This document shows, piece after piece, positions 1 through 9,462 of a stretch of 64,000 nt of DNA. Within the stretch, counting starts at the first letter, position 1. Every line of letters begins with the position of its first letter. Source of the stretch: Chlorobium sp. (GTDB lineage: Bacteria; Bacteroidota; Chlorobiia; Chlorobiales; Chlorobiaceae); the NCBI GenBank assembly GCA_005862225.1, contig SZXV01000002.1, forward strand, positions 1 to 64,000, written 5' to 3'. The notes beneath the pieces are model-generated. The model saw nothing but the letters and a program-made list of their open reading frames with translations. It was not told the DNA's origin and did no database searches. Both the position numbers and the translations under genes were made by a program.

Positions 1-1674
1 AGGAATAAACGATGGCATATCGACGGCAAGCTCCATCTGATGAACTCCCCTTGCGAATTCCTTTGCTGCCCTCACAAAGCCGTGAAAAAGAGGATGCACT
101 TTCTGCACTCTTGATTTCAGCTCTGGATGAAACTGCACTCCGATAAACCAGCGATGATTTTTCAGCTCAATGATCTCGACAAGCTCTCCGTTCGGAGATG
201 TACCTGAAAAAATCATACCGAACTCTTCCATGTTCTGGCGATAAACATTATTGAACTCGTAGCGATGACGGTGCCGTTCGTTGACAAGAAATTTTTGGTA
301 CGCTCCATGTGCCTTTGAACCCTCCGTTATAATGCACGGATAGCTCCCCAGACGCATGGTACCACCCTTCTCCTTGACCTTTTTCTGATGCTCCATGAGA
401 TCAATGACCGGAAAACGGGTACGCTTGTTAAACTCGGTGGAATTCGCTTCAACCAGACCTGCGACATTACGGGCAAACTCAATAGAGGCGCACTGCATTC
501 CAAGACAAATGCCAAGGAAAGGGATGTTCTGTTCCCTTGCATACTGGATATATTTTATCTTCCCCTCAATGCCTCTGTCGCCGAAGCCGGGTGCAACAAG
601 AATCCCGTTGACACCATCCAGCTCCTTTGCAAAATCAAAGGCACTCAATTCGGCATCCTCTGCCCTGAGCAGCTTGACATTAACCTTGACGTTGTTGCTT
701 GCCCCTGCATGAATAAATGATTCAATAATTGACTTATAGGCATCAGGGTATTCGGTATATTTGCCACAGATGCCGATAGTCACCTCACCATCCTGGGGAA
801 ATTTGACCTTGTTGCAGAAGTCACGCCAGTAATTGAGCACCGGCTCCTTGTATTGTTTCAGTCCCAGTTTTTTAAGGACGCGCAGATCGAGCTTTTCCTG
901 GAGAAGCATCAGCGGAACCTCGTAAATTGTGTCGCAGTCGTTCAGACCAATAACATCAAACTCGTTGAGGTTGCAGAAATAACCAACCTTGTTCTTGATT
1001 TCCCGAGAGAGCTGTTTTTCACTTCGACAGACAAGAATATCAGGCTGAATACCAACGCCAAGCAGCGTCTTGACGCTGTGCTGCGTTGGTTTTGTTTTGA
1101 GTTCACTCGCCGCCTTGATATAGGGCACAAACGTAAGATGAATGTTCAGCAGATTACTGTCACCCATCTCAAGCTTCATCTGCCTCATGGCTTCAAGAAA
1201 AGGAAGCGATTCGATATCGCCAATTGTACCGCCGATTTCAGTGATTAAGATATCAAGGTTTCCGTTTTTTGCCTGTTCGGCCATCCGGTCCTTGATTTCG
1301 TCAATGACATGGGGAACTACCTGGACGGTAGCGCCCAGATAGTCCCCGTTTCGCTCCTTGTCAATAACTGATTTATAGACTCGACCCATGGTAAGGTTCG
1401 AATTCTGCGAGGTCGATTCATCAAGAAAACGCTCGTAATGACCCAGATCGAGGTCGGTTTCAGCCCCGTCATCAGTAACATAAACCTCACCATGCTGATA
1501 GGGTGACATCGTGCCGGGATCAACGTTGATATAGGGATCATATTTCTGAATAGCAACCCTTAACCCTCGTGATTTAAGCAACATCCCGAGAGAGGCGGAC
1601 AGAATGCCCTTGCCGAGGGAGGAAATTACCCCTCCGGTCACAAAAATATATTTTACATTTTTCGGTCGCGCCAT
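1..1674 (-). CDS. pyrG: CTP synthase (3' end outside window)
   Basis: CTP synthase makes CTP from UTP, ATP and glutamine, the last step of pyrimidine nucleotide synthesis in the cytoplasm. The reading frame is open from the ATG at 1674 down to base 1, 558 codons, so only a short C-terminal tail is missing (family about 540-565 residues). The N-terminus [15 protein letters not shown] followed by VISSLGKGI is the P-loop amidoligase start. The glutaminase domain shows the nucleophile elbow GICLGMQ (near base 520) and the HPE of the catalytic triad (near base 100). It is the last gene of a minus-strand run after gyrA and the CDGSH gene, with about 40 bases separating it from the latter. Identity is near certain. 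Confidence 0.97.
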   Translation of the reverse strand, partial: MARPKNVKYIFVTGGVISSLGKGILSASLGMLLKSRGLRVAIQKYDPYINVDPGTMSPYQHGEVYVTDDGAETDLDLGHYERFLDESTSQNSNLTMGRVYKSVIDKERNGDYLGATVQVVPHVIDEIKDRMAEQAKNGNLDILITEIGGTIGDIESLPFLEAMRQMKLEMGDSNLLNIHLTFVPYIKAASELKTKPTQHSVKTLLGVGIQPDILVCRSEKQLSREIKNKVGYFCNLNEFDVIGLNDCDTIYEVPLMLLQEKLDLRVLKKLGLKQYKEPVLNYWRDFCNKVKFPQDGEVTIGICGKYTEYPDAYKSIIESFIHAGASNNVKVNVKLLRAEDAELSAFDFAKELDGVNGILVAPGFGDRGIEGKIKYIQYAREQNIPFLGICLGMQCASIEFARNVAGLVEANSTEFNKRTRFPVIDLMEHQKKVKEKGGTMRLGSYPCIITEGSKAHGAYQKFLVNERHRHRYEFNNVYRQNMEEFGMIFSGTSPNGELVEIIELKNHRWFIGVQFHPELKSRVQKVHPLFHGFVRAAKEFARGVHQMELAVDMPSFIP

Positions 1675-1715
1675 GACATCGTTCGTCGTTTGTTAATAGG
1701 GAAAATGAGTTGTTT

Positions 1716-1940
1716 TTATTCGGGTGTTTTATGAGCCCCATCACAGAATGGAAGTTTGGCTGATCTGCCACAACTGCATATTGACACAGTTTTCTCTTCT
1801 TCGATCACCACTGAACGTGGATATAAGTCAGTTCCTTTATGGGAACCATCGCAGTAGGGAAGATTCTGTGACCTGCCACATCCGCAGTAATATTTTGTTC
1901 CGGGTTGCTCCTTGATGATATAAGGCTTTTTCTGATCCAT
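1716..1940 (-). CDS. Small double-CDGSH iron-sulfur protein
   Basis: A 74-residue protein made almost entirely of two CDGSH zinc-finger-like [2Fe-2S] motifs. The first is C-G-C-x6-YCDGSH, about residues 19-34; the second is C-S-C-x6-FCDGAH, about residues 55-70. Each gives the 3-Cys/1-His ligand set known from mitoNEET-type proteins. It has no membrane anchor or signal peptide, so it should be cytoplasmic. Such proteins are thought to carry electrons or clusters; the specific partner here is unknown. The gene starts 18 bases after gyrA stops, so the two are probably co-transcribed. The family call is strong, the role open. Confidence 0.88.
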   Translation of the reverse strand: MDQKKPYIIKEQPGTKYYCGCGRSQNLPYCDGSHKGTDLYPRSVVIEEEKTVSICSCGRSAKLPFCDGAHKTPE

Positions 1941-1958
1941 AGCTCCTCCGTAAGTTAT

Positions 1959-4445
1959 TTATTCAAAAAGATCAATCTGACCGTCTGCATCTTCAATAGG
2001 AAATTCCGTATCCACATCTTCATCGCTTTTCGGAACTCTGGCCAAAGCTGAAATCATATCTCCCGGCATAAGCCTGACAAGCCTGACTCCCGAGGTGTTC
2101 CTTCCTGTCAACCGTATATCCGAGACATGCTGACGATTGACAATCCCATTGGTTGTAATGATAATCAGATCATCGTCATCATTGACATCAAGCAGACCAA
2201 CAAGTGCGCCAATCTTTTCATGAGCCTTGAGCGTAATGACCCCGCGAGCGCCGCGACGCGTCAGACGGTAGTCCTCAACCCTGCTTCGTTTGCCAAAACC
2301 ATTATCGGTAACAGCCAGCAAGGCGGTATCAAAACGCTTCGTTGTGACCATTGAAATACATTTCTCTCCATCGTCAAGCGTAATTCCCTTGACACCCATG
2401 GCAGTACGCCCCATCGGACGAATTTCAGCCTCAGGAAAACGGACGACAAAACCGGAACTTTTGGCAAGGATAATCTGATGATCCCCATCCGTCAAGCGAG
2501 CATCAAGCAGCTCATCATGCTCCTCAATCGTAATGGCGGCAATCCCGTTCTTTCGTGGGTGAGAAAAATCATCCAGCGACGTTTTTTTCACGATACCGTT
2601 GGTCGTCGCCATAACAATGTAGCCCGGCTCATCAAAGTTCCTGATGTTGATATATGCCCGTATTTTCTCGCCCGACTGCAACTCCATGATGTTTGCCAGC
2701 GCCCGGCCCCTTGCCGCACGTCCCGCTTCAGGAATTTCGTACACTTTAAGCCAGTGGCATCGGCCTCGGCTGGTAAAGAAAAGAATATAATTATGGGTCG
2801 AAGCAATAAACATGTGCTCGACAAAATCGTCATGCTTTGCCTGTGCACCGGTGACCCCTTTGCCGCCACGCGCCTGACGGCGGTAACCGGAAACGGGAAA
2901 GCGTTTGATAAAGCCGTCATGCGTAATGGTGATCACCACATCTTCCTGGGCAATCATGTCTTCAATAGAGAAATCTCCCTCCTGAGGCACAATCTCGGTG
3001 CGGCGGGCATCACCGTAAACCTCACGGACCTTCAACAGCTCCTCCCGGATAATCTCCATCTGTTTCTGCGGACTGCTGAGAATAAACCGCAGCTCTTCGA
3101 TCAGCGCAAGCACTTCGATGTATTCCTGATCAATCTTCTTGCGCTCCATGCCGGTCAGACGCTGGAGGCGCATCTCAAGAATCGCTTTCGATTGCAGTTC
3201 CGACAGACCAAAGCGTACCATAAGCCGTTCCTGGGCGGTAGCCGCATCCGGTGATTCACGAATCGTGGTAATCACCTCGTCAAGATTGTCGAGACAGATT
3301 TTCAGCCCTTCGAGGATATGAGCTCTTTTTTCGGCAGTATTAAGATCGAACTGTGTACGGCGCAGAATAATCTCATTGCGATGCTTGATATAGTAGTGCA
3401 TCATCTCTTTGAGATTGAGTATCCTCGGGATACCGTCAACCAACGCAAGCATGATCACCCCAAAGGTGTCCTGCATCGGGGTATGTTTATAAAGATTGTT
3501 CAGCACAACCTTTGCAACCGCATCGCGTTTCAGCTCAATCACCAGTCGCATCCCGTCACGATCCGACTCGTCACGAATATCCGCGATACCTTCAAGCTTT
3601 TTATCATGAACCAGTTCAACGATTTTTTCAATCAATCGTACCTTGTTGACCTGATAGGGTAATTCGGTAACAACAATGGATTCCCGGCCGTTTTTCTGGG
3701 TAACCTCCACAATGGCTCTGGCACGAATGACCACTTTGCCTCTGCCGGTCAGGTACGCTGAACGAACACCCTCATAACCGTAGATAATGCCACCTGTCGG
3801 GAAATCAGGCGCAATAACATATTTCATCAGATCGGCGATTTCCAGCTCAGGATTGGCAATCAGTGCTATCATGCCATCAACAACCTCTCTGAGATTCTGC
3901 GGCGGAATATTCGTTGCCATACCGACAGCAATACCGGACGAACCATTCACCAGAAGATTGGGAATAGCAGAAGGAAGAACGGTCGGTTCCTCAAGGGAGT
4001 CGTCAAAATTAAGTGCAAAATCAACAGTGCCTTTATCAAGATCCTTGAGCATTTCACCGGCAATACTCTTCATGCGCACCTCAGTGTACCGCATGGCAGC
4101 AGGGGAGTCGCCATCAACGGAACCAAAGTTCCCCTGACCGTCAATAAGGGGATAGCGCATGGAAAATTCCTGCACCAGACGCACCAGACTGTCATACACC
4201 GCTGTATCACCATGGGGGTGAAACTTGCCAAGCACTTCACCGACAACACGCGCAGACTTTTTATGTGGCTTGCCCGCCTGCAGTCCAAGCTCGTGCATAC
4301 CAAAAAGCACCCGACGGTGCACCGGCTTCAGACCGTCCCGCACATCAGGCAACGCACGACTGACAATGACCGACATTGAGTAATCGAGATAAGAACCCCG
4401 CATTTCTTCTTCTATACTGATCGGGACTATTCTTTCACGCTGCAT
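1959..4445 (-). CDS. gyrA: DNA gyrase subunit A
   Basis: The breakage-reunion subunit of DNA gyrase, acting with GyrB to introduce negative supercoils. At 828 residues it has normal length. The catalytic tyrosine is Tyr120 in AMRYTEVR. The quinolone-determining region reads [10 protein letters not shown], with Thr81 where E. coli has Ser83. The C-terminal beta-pinwheel carries a GyrA box QARGGKG (E. coli: QRRGGKG), which separates gyrase from ParC, and the tail is acidic as usual. gyrB is not in this window. The start at 4445 gives the usual short N-terminus before [16 protein letters not shown]. The CDGSH gene and pyrG follow on the same strand. Confidence 0.97.
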   Translation of the reverse strand: MQRERIVPISIEEEMRGSYLDYSMSVIVSRALPDVRDGLKPVHRRVLFGMHELGLQAGKPHKKSARVVGEVLGKFHPHGDTAVYDSLVRLVQEFSMRYPLIDGQGNFGSVDGDSPAAMRYTEVRMKSIAGEMLKDLDKGTVDFALNFDDSLEEPTVLPSAIPNLLVNGSSGIAVGMATNIPPQNLREVVDGMIALIANPELEIADLMKYVIAPDFPTGGIIYGYEGVRSAYLTGRGKVVIRARAIVEVTQKNGRESIVVTELPYQVNKVRLIEKIVELVHDKKLEGIADIRDESDRDGMRLVIELKRDAVAKVVLNNLYKHTPMQDTFGVIMLALVDGIPRILNLKEMMHYYIKHRNEIILRRTQFDLNTAEKRAHILEGLKICLDNLDEVITTIRESPDAATAQERLMVRFGLSELQSKAILEMRLQRLTGMERKKIDQEYIEVLALIEELRFILSSPQKQMEIIREELLKVREVYGDARRTEIVPQEGDFSIEDMIAQEDVVITITHDGFIKRFPVSGYRRQARGGKGVTGAQAKHDDFVEHMFIASTHNYILFFTSRGRCHWLKVYEIPEAGRAARGRALANIMELQSGEKIRAYINIRNFDEPGYIVMATTNGIVKKTSLDDFSHPRKNGIAAITIEEHDELLDARLTDGDHQIILAKSSGFVVRFPEAEIRPMGRTAMGVKGITLDDGEKCISMVTTKRFDTALLAVTDNGFGKRSRVEDYRLTRRGARGVITLKAHEKIGALVGLLDVNDDDDLIIITTNGIVNRQHVSDIRLTGRNTSGVRLVRLMPGDMISALARVPKSDEDVDTEFPIEDADGQIDLFE

Positions 4446-4567
4446 ATATGGATCCTGGGTGATAATTGAAAGAAATAACTCAAAGGCATAATGTATAAAA
4501 AACTGTCTGAATTCTTACTGAAGCGGACACTGCAACACATTGAAATTGCAGATATACCGGCAGAAGA

Positions 4568-4957
4568 TCAGCTCAACAGTACTTCTGGCGCATCCGACCA
4601 AAGGGATTCCAGATCATAATAACGGCGCTCATCCGGCATGAAAATATGCACAACAACATCAACATAGTCCATCAGAATCCAGTGCATGGACTCCATTCCT
4701 TCCACATGCATTGGGCGTTCTCCATCCTCCTTCAGCTCATCAATAATGTATTCTGCCGCCGCCTTTGCCTTCCGCTCAGAATCGGCGGTTAGAATCACAA
4801 AAAAATCAGTCATCGAGGTCAATCCCCTCAAATCAAGAATCTTCACATCTTCACACTTCTTCTCAAGCGACAACTCAGCAGCTCTCTTCGCCAGCAATTC
4901 AGCGACAGCTATCTCTCTGCCCTGGCCCACGCTTTCTCCATCTTTCAAACTACTCAT
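4568..4957 (-). CDS. rsfS: Ribosomal silencing factor RsfS
   Basis: RsfS (formerly Iojap/YbeB) binds ribosomal protein uL14 on the large subunit and blocks subunit joining when nutrients are short. The protein has about 129 residues and the family core: the segment [19 protein letters not shown], a lysine/alanine helix, then [20 protein letters not shown] and YYDLESLW. I chose the ATG at 4957 (MSSLKDG...) because GAGG lies seven to ten bases upstream; an in-frame ATG nine bases earlier is possible. It lies upstream of gyrA on the same strand with about 120 bases between, so linkage is uncertain. Confidence 0.93.
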   Translation of the reverse strand: MSSLKDGESVGQGREIAVAELLAKRAAELSLEKKCEDVKILDLRGLTSMTDFFVILTADSERKAKAAAEYIIDELKEDGERPMHVEGMESMHWILMDYVDVVVHIFMPDERRYYDLESLWSDAPEVLLS

Positions 4958-5059
4958 AAACCTCAATCCTTCATAAATGAACTATATTTCACAATAACTT
5001 ACCAATACCCGGCTACGAAACAACCCATAGAGGCCAATAATGGCAGTTTTTTAACATAC

Positions 5060-5079
5060 AAAAAAGCCAGCTCACTGGC
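5060..5079 (-). terminator. Rho-independent terminator of the scpA-tsaB operon
   Basis: Read on the minus strand: stem GCCAG, loop TGAG, stem CTGGC, then six T. It lies about 50 bases beyond the tsaB stop codon and closes the operon. Confidence 0.8.
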
Positions 5080-5129
5080 GCAAAAAAAGGCAGCGAGAGG
5101 CCCGGCATACGCAGACTGAAAGACAAGCG

Positions 5130-5810
5130 TCACCCTTTCCCGCCATTCGGGCTGAACGCCTGCCGGTAATCCGGAGTAACTCCATTCAACTCCGCAGCAC
5201 TATCCAACGAAAAAAGCCTTTCAGCAGCCGAAAAAAGTGCACGGGCGGAAAAGAAGTCCGCTTCCCGGTACCCTGCACCGGAACCAGGAAGCAAAGGTAT
5301 CAACTCATTGAGCCTGCGCCCAACCACAACAGTTTCGGAACTTCGGACAAGACCAGCTGCGGCAGCAACAACATCAGCCGCAGAACCGCAATGCACCTCA
5401 TCATGCCACAGGCCTGAAAAAAGATCTTCAGAATGATAATCCGCATAGTAATATTCACCTTTCCGGGCAGGAATAACTGCCATAACCCTACCTGCGGTTG
5501 CCCGCAATGATGAGGCCATAGCAGGCATGGTGGGTACCGGCACAAGCGGAATACCGAGCCCACAGGCAATCCCTTTGGCCACAGACATGCCAATTCGCAA
5601 AGCGGTAAACGAACCCGGGCCTGAAGAAATGGCTATTGCAGATAACTCCTTGCGCTGAAGACCACTCTCCTTCATCACCTTTTCGACAAGCGGCACAAGC
5701 GATTCCGCCACCTTTTTCCACTCCAGGCTCACAGCCTCGGTAACGATACCGGAGCACGACACCGCAACACTCAGTGCTTCATGGGTACACTCAATGGCCA
5801 GAATATTCAT
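5130..5810 (-). CDS. tsaB: tRNA threonylcarbamoyladenosine biosynthesis protein TsaB
   Basis: TsaB is the scaffold partner of TsaD in making t6A37 on ANN-decoding tRNAs. The 226 residues have the ASKHA-fold N-terminus MNILAIECTHEALSVAV and the conserved AIAISSGPGSFTALRIGM segment (about residues 58-75), typical of TsaB rather than the longer TsaD. The ATG overlaps the tsaE stop by four bases (ATGA), so translation is coupled. tsaD is not in this window. The operon ends at the terminator about 50 bases on. Confidence 0.94.
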   Translation of the reverse strand: MNILAIECTHEALSVAVSCSGIVTEAVSLEWKKVAESLVPLVEKVMKESGLQRKELSAIAISSGPGSFTALRIGMSVAKGIACGLGIPLVPVPTMPAMASSLRATAGRVMAVIPARKGEYYYADYHSEDLFSGLWHDEVHCGSAADVVAAAAGLVRSSETVVVGRRLNELIPLLPGSGAGYREADFFSARALFSAAERLFSLDSAAELNGVTPDYRQAFSPNGGKG

Positions 5811-6253
5811 CGAACAGAGCGTTTAATAATAATTCGGCGGCTTTCGTCGCCAGCGTACTCAAGGGAAACCGCCACCGTATAGAGAGAGGAGGATTCGGGA
5901 AATCGCTCCGCCCACTCCACAAAAGAGAAGTCGCCGCTGGAAAGATATTCGTCGAACCCGATAGCTTCAAGCTCCCGAAGTGATTCAATTCTATAGAGAT
6001 CAAAATGGTGCAACACAACCTCTTCGCCTTCAAGTGACCCCTTGTAAATATTGAACAGGGAGAAGGTGGGACTGGAGAGCTGTTCATCGCAGTTAAAAAA
6101 CTCCGTAACACCCCTCATGAAAAGAGTTTTACCCGCGCCAAGCTCTCCTGTTAGAGAGATAATCTCGCCCGGTTTCAGACTTGCCGCAAACTGCCGGGCA
6201 ATCCGGCAAGTGTCATACCCGGAATGCGAAAAAAACTCTTCGGTCATTGGCAT
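5807..6253 (-). CDS. tsaE: tRNA threonylcarbamoyladenosine biosynthesis ATPase TsaE
   Basis: TsaE is the small P-loop ATPase that cycles the TsaB-TsaD complex during t6A synthesis. The protein has 148 residues, with the Walker A motif GELGAGKTLFMRG at about residues 37-49 and the family segments SSPTFSLFNIY, HFDLYR and FVEWAERF. It starts directly after the DUF1015 gene stop and overlaps tsaB by four bases, so it sits in the middle of a translationally coupled operon. Confidence 0.94.
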   Translation of the reverse strand: MPMTEEFFSHSGYDTCRIARQFAASLKPGEIISLTGELGAGKTLFMRGVTEFFNCDEQLSSPTFSLFNIYKGSLEGEEVVLHHFDLYRIESLRELEAIGFDEYLSSGDFSFVEWAERFPESSSLYTVAVSLEYAGDESRRIIIKRSVR

Positions 6254-7528
6254 TCAGGCAATCGAATGAAACACAAGGCCAGTCATGATCTTGGGGTAGA
6301 AAAAGGTTGACTTTTGAGGCATAACCTCCCCCGTCTCCGATACCGCCAACACCTCTTCAACCGTTGTCGGCTTGACCACAAACCCAACCTGCACCTTGCC
6401 CGATTCCACGGCGTCAAAAACCTCCCTGTCGTCCTTGACATAGGTGAGATTGCTCTGTTTCGCCATAGCCTCCTGCGAAATACCAAGCAGTTTTCCCAAA
6501 ATAAGATCGTGCAGCAAAACCAGACCAAGCCGCTTCAGTGCTTCCGGGCGCGACGGATCAACCAGAGCCTGCGGATCGCTCTTAAGAGTGATCCCGAGAA
6601 CAGAGCCCGGAGAGACCACTCCGTAGGTAAAGGTTGATGGCTCCCGCTCAAAAAAGAGTTTAAGTCCTGACCTGTCGCACAGTTCAGTCAGAGTAAAATG
6701 CTCTGCCAGAGCAGACCTTAACGTGGCGCCATCAAAACCCGCCAGACTGTGTGCCAGACGATGAATCGGAAAGATAAGCAGCCCTTCGTCATGAATATTG
6801 GCGAGATAGGTCAGAATAAAATTATAGGGCTCCTCGCCCGTATGAGCCGGATTTGCCGCCGCACGCTCATTGCGATAATTGACGCCGGTATCGTAACGAT
6901 GATGGCCGTCGGCAATATAAACAGGAAGCTCCTGCAATGACTGCTGAAACTGTCCGACCAGCGATGGCTCCGTAATCCTCCACATCCGGTTTCTCACCCC
7001 CTGAAACTGAGCATCAATAATTGGCTCATTGACCTCAGCAAAGCTTTTCATCACACGATCAGCAGTTTTGCTTTCATCGGCATAGAGTCCAAAAATACTG
7101 CTGATATTGGTTTTGGTTTTTCTGAAGAGATTCAGCCGATCTGCCTTTGGGCCTGAAAGGGTCTTTTCATGCGGAAGTACCTTTTTTTCTGAAAAATCAT
7201 AGAGACGCATGGCAGTAAAAAAGCCGCATCTGGTGTGTGACACACCATCAGAATCCTCAAAAGTCTGAAAATAGGGATAGATCGCGGGTACAGCATCGTT
7301 CTGAAGCTCTCCCTTTTGCAACCACTCCGCAATACGAGACGCGGCAGCAGCATAGGGATCATCCTCCATGGGCAACTCAAGCCTTATGGCATTAAACGGT
7401 GAACTCCCATAAAGCTTCTGCTGAAACGCAGGAGAGATAACATCGTAAGGCGGGCAAATCAGCTCATCAGCACTTTTGAGTAATTCGGGATTGTATAACA
7501 TTCCCTTGAACGGCATAATGTCTGGCAT
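6254..7528 (-). CDS. DUF1015 family protein
   Basis: A member of the DUF1015 family, about 424 residues from the ATG at 7528. A TTG nine bases upstream is an alternative start. Family signatures are visible: the early ICPPYDVIS segment, LPHEKTLSGPKADRLNL in the middle, and YIADGHHRYDTGVNYRNER with its His-His cluster. No signal peptide or membrane segment is seen. I do not know a firmly established reaction for this family and give none. It is placed between scpA (about 12 bases upstream) and tsaE (contiguous), a tightly packed operon. Confidence 0.85.
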   Translation of the reverse strand: MPDIMPFKGMLYNPELLKSADELICPPYDVISPAFQQKLYGSSPFNAIRLELPMEDDPYAAAASRIAEWLQKGELQNDAVPAIYPYFQTFEDSDGVSHTRCGFFTAMRLYDFSEKKVLPHEKTLSGPKADRLNLFRKTKTNISSIFGLYADESKTADRVMKSFAEVNEPIIDAQFQGVRNRMWRITEPSLVGQFQQSLQELPVYIADGHHRYDTGVNYRNERAAANPAHTGEEPYNFILTYLANIHDEGLLIFPIHRLAHSLAGFDGATLRSALAEHFTLTELCDRSGLKLFFEREPSTFTYGVVSPGSVLGITLKSDPQALVDPSRPEALKRLGLVLLHDLILGKLLGISQEAMAKQSNLTYVKDDREVFDAVESGKVQVGFVVKPTTVEEVLAVSETGEVMPQKSTFFYPKIMTGLVFHSIA

Positions 7529-7540
7529 AGGTCGCAATGA

Positions 7541-8287
7541 TTAGATGGTTATGGCCGGAGAAGACGACCCTGCTCTCAGGGCTATCCAGAAATCGTCATG
7601 GTCATCCTTGACCAGCACAATAATTTTTCTGTTTTTACAAAGCTCAAGCACGGCAAGAAAAGTTACAACAAGAATGAGTCGTTCCGTGAAACCTTCAAGT
7701 ACCGAAAGAAATGAAACCTGCACACTCTCCTGAAGTCTTGCTAAAATGAGGGCGCTCTGCTCTTCGACGGTGACCGGGGCATCCATGACGTTCCGAACCA
7801 TTGGTGCCGGCAAGCTTTCAAGCGCTGATTTATAGGCAAGCATAAGATTGTAGAGCGTTGGACGATGAACCAGCTCTTCAAGTTCATCAATGACGTCAGG
7901 TTCAAACTCCTCAAAACAGCCGCGCGCAAAAAGATTTGCCCGTACTTCGGCAAGCTGATTCAGGGCAATGGAAGCCTCCTTGATCCGCTTGTATTCAAGC
8001 AAGCGCTGCACCAGCTCGGTGCGCGGATCAAATTCGTCAGTGTTCACATCATCCTCAACCTGACGAGGAAGCAGCATTTTTGCCTTGATGCTCATCAGCA
8101 TCGAGGCCATATAGATAAAATCAGCCGCAATTTCAAGGTTAAGGCTTCTTGCGTCGCCGATATAGCTGATAAAATCAGTGGTAATTTTTGAAATCGGAAT
8201 ATTATAGATATCCAGTTCATCACGCCTGATAAAAAAAAGCAGCAAATCAAGCGGCCCTTCAAATTCTTCGAGGCTGATCCTGAACAT
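7541..8287 (-). CDS. scpA: Segregation and condensation protein A
   Basis: ScpA is the kleisin that bridges SMC heads in the bacterial condensin. The 248-residue protein opens with the family hallmark MFRISLEEFEGPLDLLLFFIRRDELDIYNIPISKIT and continues with DFIYMASMLMSIKAKMLLPR. The C-terminal half holds the winged-helix-like part (LILVVTFLAVLELCKNRKI). scpB and smc are not in the window. It is the first gene of the scpA/DUF1015/tsaE/tsaB operon. The promoter should lie in the gap 8288-8467. Confidence 0.93.
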   Translation of the reverse strand: MFRISLEEFEGPLDLLLFFIRRDELDIYNIPISKITTDFISYIGDARSLNLEIAADFIYMASMLMSIKAKMLLPRQVEDDVNTDEFDPRTELVQRLLEYKRIKEASIALNQLAEVRANLFARGCFEEFEPDVIDELEELVHRPTLYNLMLAYKSALESLPAPMVRNVMDAPVTVEEQSALILARLQESVQVSFLSVLEGFTERLILVVTFLAVLELCKNRKIIVLVKDDHDDFWIALRAGSSSPAITI

Positions 8288-8485
8288 GAACTGGTCGGTG
8301 TGTTGAGAAAATGAACTTTAGGCAAGATAGAAAAAGCAGAGAAACATGTACAAATAAACGCCAGTGAAGAGTGTCATGGCACCAGTGATAAAAAAGTCGC
8401 TTCAAATTTCCGAAAACTTCAGTATTTAGCACTGACGCTGCATTCAGGCGTTATCCCATAGATACTTTTGAACTTAAAAACAGCA

Positions 8486-9046
8486 ATGAAAAGGATTTTG
8501 TGTTTTATCTCTGTTGCAGCAATATTGATGATGCTATCAACAGGCATTGCCCTTTCTGAATCGGCCAGCAGCGCTTATGATGTGGGATTTGAAAAGCACA
8601 TGCAGGGCGACCTTAAAACTGCGATAAAATATTATTCCAAAGCAATCGACAAGGAACCATCATTTGCCATGGCTTTCCAGATGCGGGGCATTGCAGAACA
8701 GCAGTTAAAAAAATATTCACAAGCCATCAATGACTATTCAATGGTCATAACAGTTGGTGAACCATATTTCCAGGCTGTCGGCTACTATAATCGTGGAATC
8801 GTAAAAAACATGACCGGGGACTACGCCGGAGCCATTCCTGATTTTACAAAGGCTATTGAGCTCGACAAAAAAATGGCGGTTGCATTTTTTCACCGGGGTA
8901 TCGCCAGAAGTAAAATCGGTGATCTCGCAGGCCGAATGGAAGATTTTCGTCAAGCTGCGCAATTTGGGGATATCAATGCTCAAAAGTTGCTCAACACATA
9001 CTATCCTGATTGGCAAAACAACCCAACACCTGAAGTACCCAAATAA
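8486..9046 (+). CDS. Secreted TPR-repeat protein
   Basis: About 186 residues. The start at the ATG 8486 gives a clean signal peptide (MKRILCF, hydrophobic core, IALSES), better than the in-frame TTG 18 bases upstream. The mature part is a run of tetratricopeptide repeats, for example AYDVGFEKHMQGDLKTAIKYYSKAI, AFQMRGIAEQQLKKYSQAIND and YYNRGIVKNMTGDYAGAIPDFTKAIE. It is probably a periplasmic protein-protein interaction module; the partner is unknown. It is monocistronic and convergent with the PII gene, with a hairpin between the two. Confidence 0.82.
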   Translation: MKRILCFISVAAILMMLSTGIALSESASSAYDVGFEKHMQGDLKTAIKYYSKAIDKEPSFAMAFQMRGIAEQQLKKYSQAINDYSMVITVGEPYFQAVGYYNRGIVKNMTGDYAGAIPDFTKAIELDKKMAVAFFHRGIARSKIGDLAGRMEDFRQAAQFGDINAQKLLNTYYPDWQNNPTPEVPK

Positions 9047-9062
9047 GCAGGAGAAATGCCAA

Positions 9063-9096
9063 TAACGAAAACGGGCAGGAAGAATATCCTGCCCGT
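9063..9096 (-). terminator. Terminator between the TPR gene and the PII gene
   Basis: A ten-base inverted repeat (ACGGGCAGGA/TCCTGCCCGT, 9071-9096) with a six-base loop. On the minus strand it is followed by TTTTCGTTATT, so it mainly serves the amt-PII operon. On the plus strand no T-run follows. Confidence 0.7.
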
Positions 9097-9111
9097 TAAG
9101 CTGATGATCTG

Positions 9112-9453
9112 TCAGATCGCCTTGCCACCACGCTCTCTGGTTCTTATACGAATACACTCCTCAAGCGGTGTTATAAATATCTTGCCGTCACCGATTTCAC
9201 CAACGCCATGACTTGCAGCACTGATGATCGTATCGACAGTGATATCGACAAATTCATTGTTGACTGCGATATCAAGCCTGATTTTAGGGATCAGGTTCGG
9301 GGCTATTTTCTGGCCACGGTAGATATCAATATCCTCTTGCCTGCCATGACCGGTTACCCGGCTGACGGTTATCCTTGTTATATCGGCCTGGATCAGCGCT
9401 TCACGAACATGGTCAAGTCTGTCCGGCTGAATGATTGCTGTTATCAGTTTCAT
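9112..9453 (-). CDS. Nitrogen regulatory protein PII (GlnK-like, lacks Tyr51)
   Basis: PII proteins sense 2-oxoglutarate, ATP/ADP and nitrogen state and block ammonium channels. At 113 residues this has PII length, with the start MKLITAIIQPDRLDHVREAL and the C-terminal signature IGDGKIFI...CIRIRTRERG. The T-loop reads YRGQKI, so the tyrosine uridylylated in E. coli GlnB/GlnK (Tyr51) is Ile50; only Tyr45 (the Tyr46 equivalent) remains. It follows amt by nine bases, the usual amtB-glnK pairing, so its likely partner is that channel. Regulation by uridylylation is improbable. Confidence 0.93.
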   Translation of the reverse strand: MKLITAIIQPDRLDHVREALIQADITRITVSRVTGHGRQEDIDIYRGQKIAPNLIPKIRLDIAVNNEFVDITVDTIISAASHGVGEIGDGKIFITPLEECIRIRTRERGGKAI

Positions 9454-9462
9454 TGCAACAAA

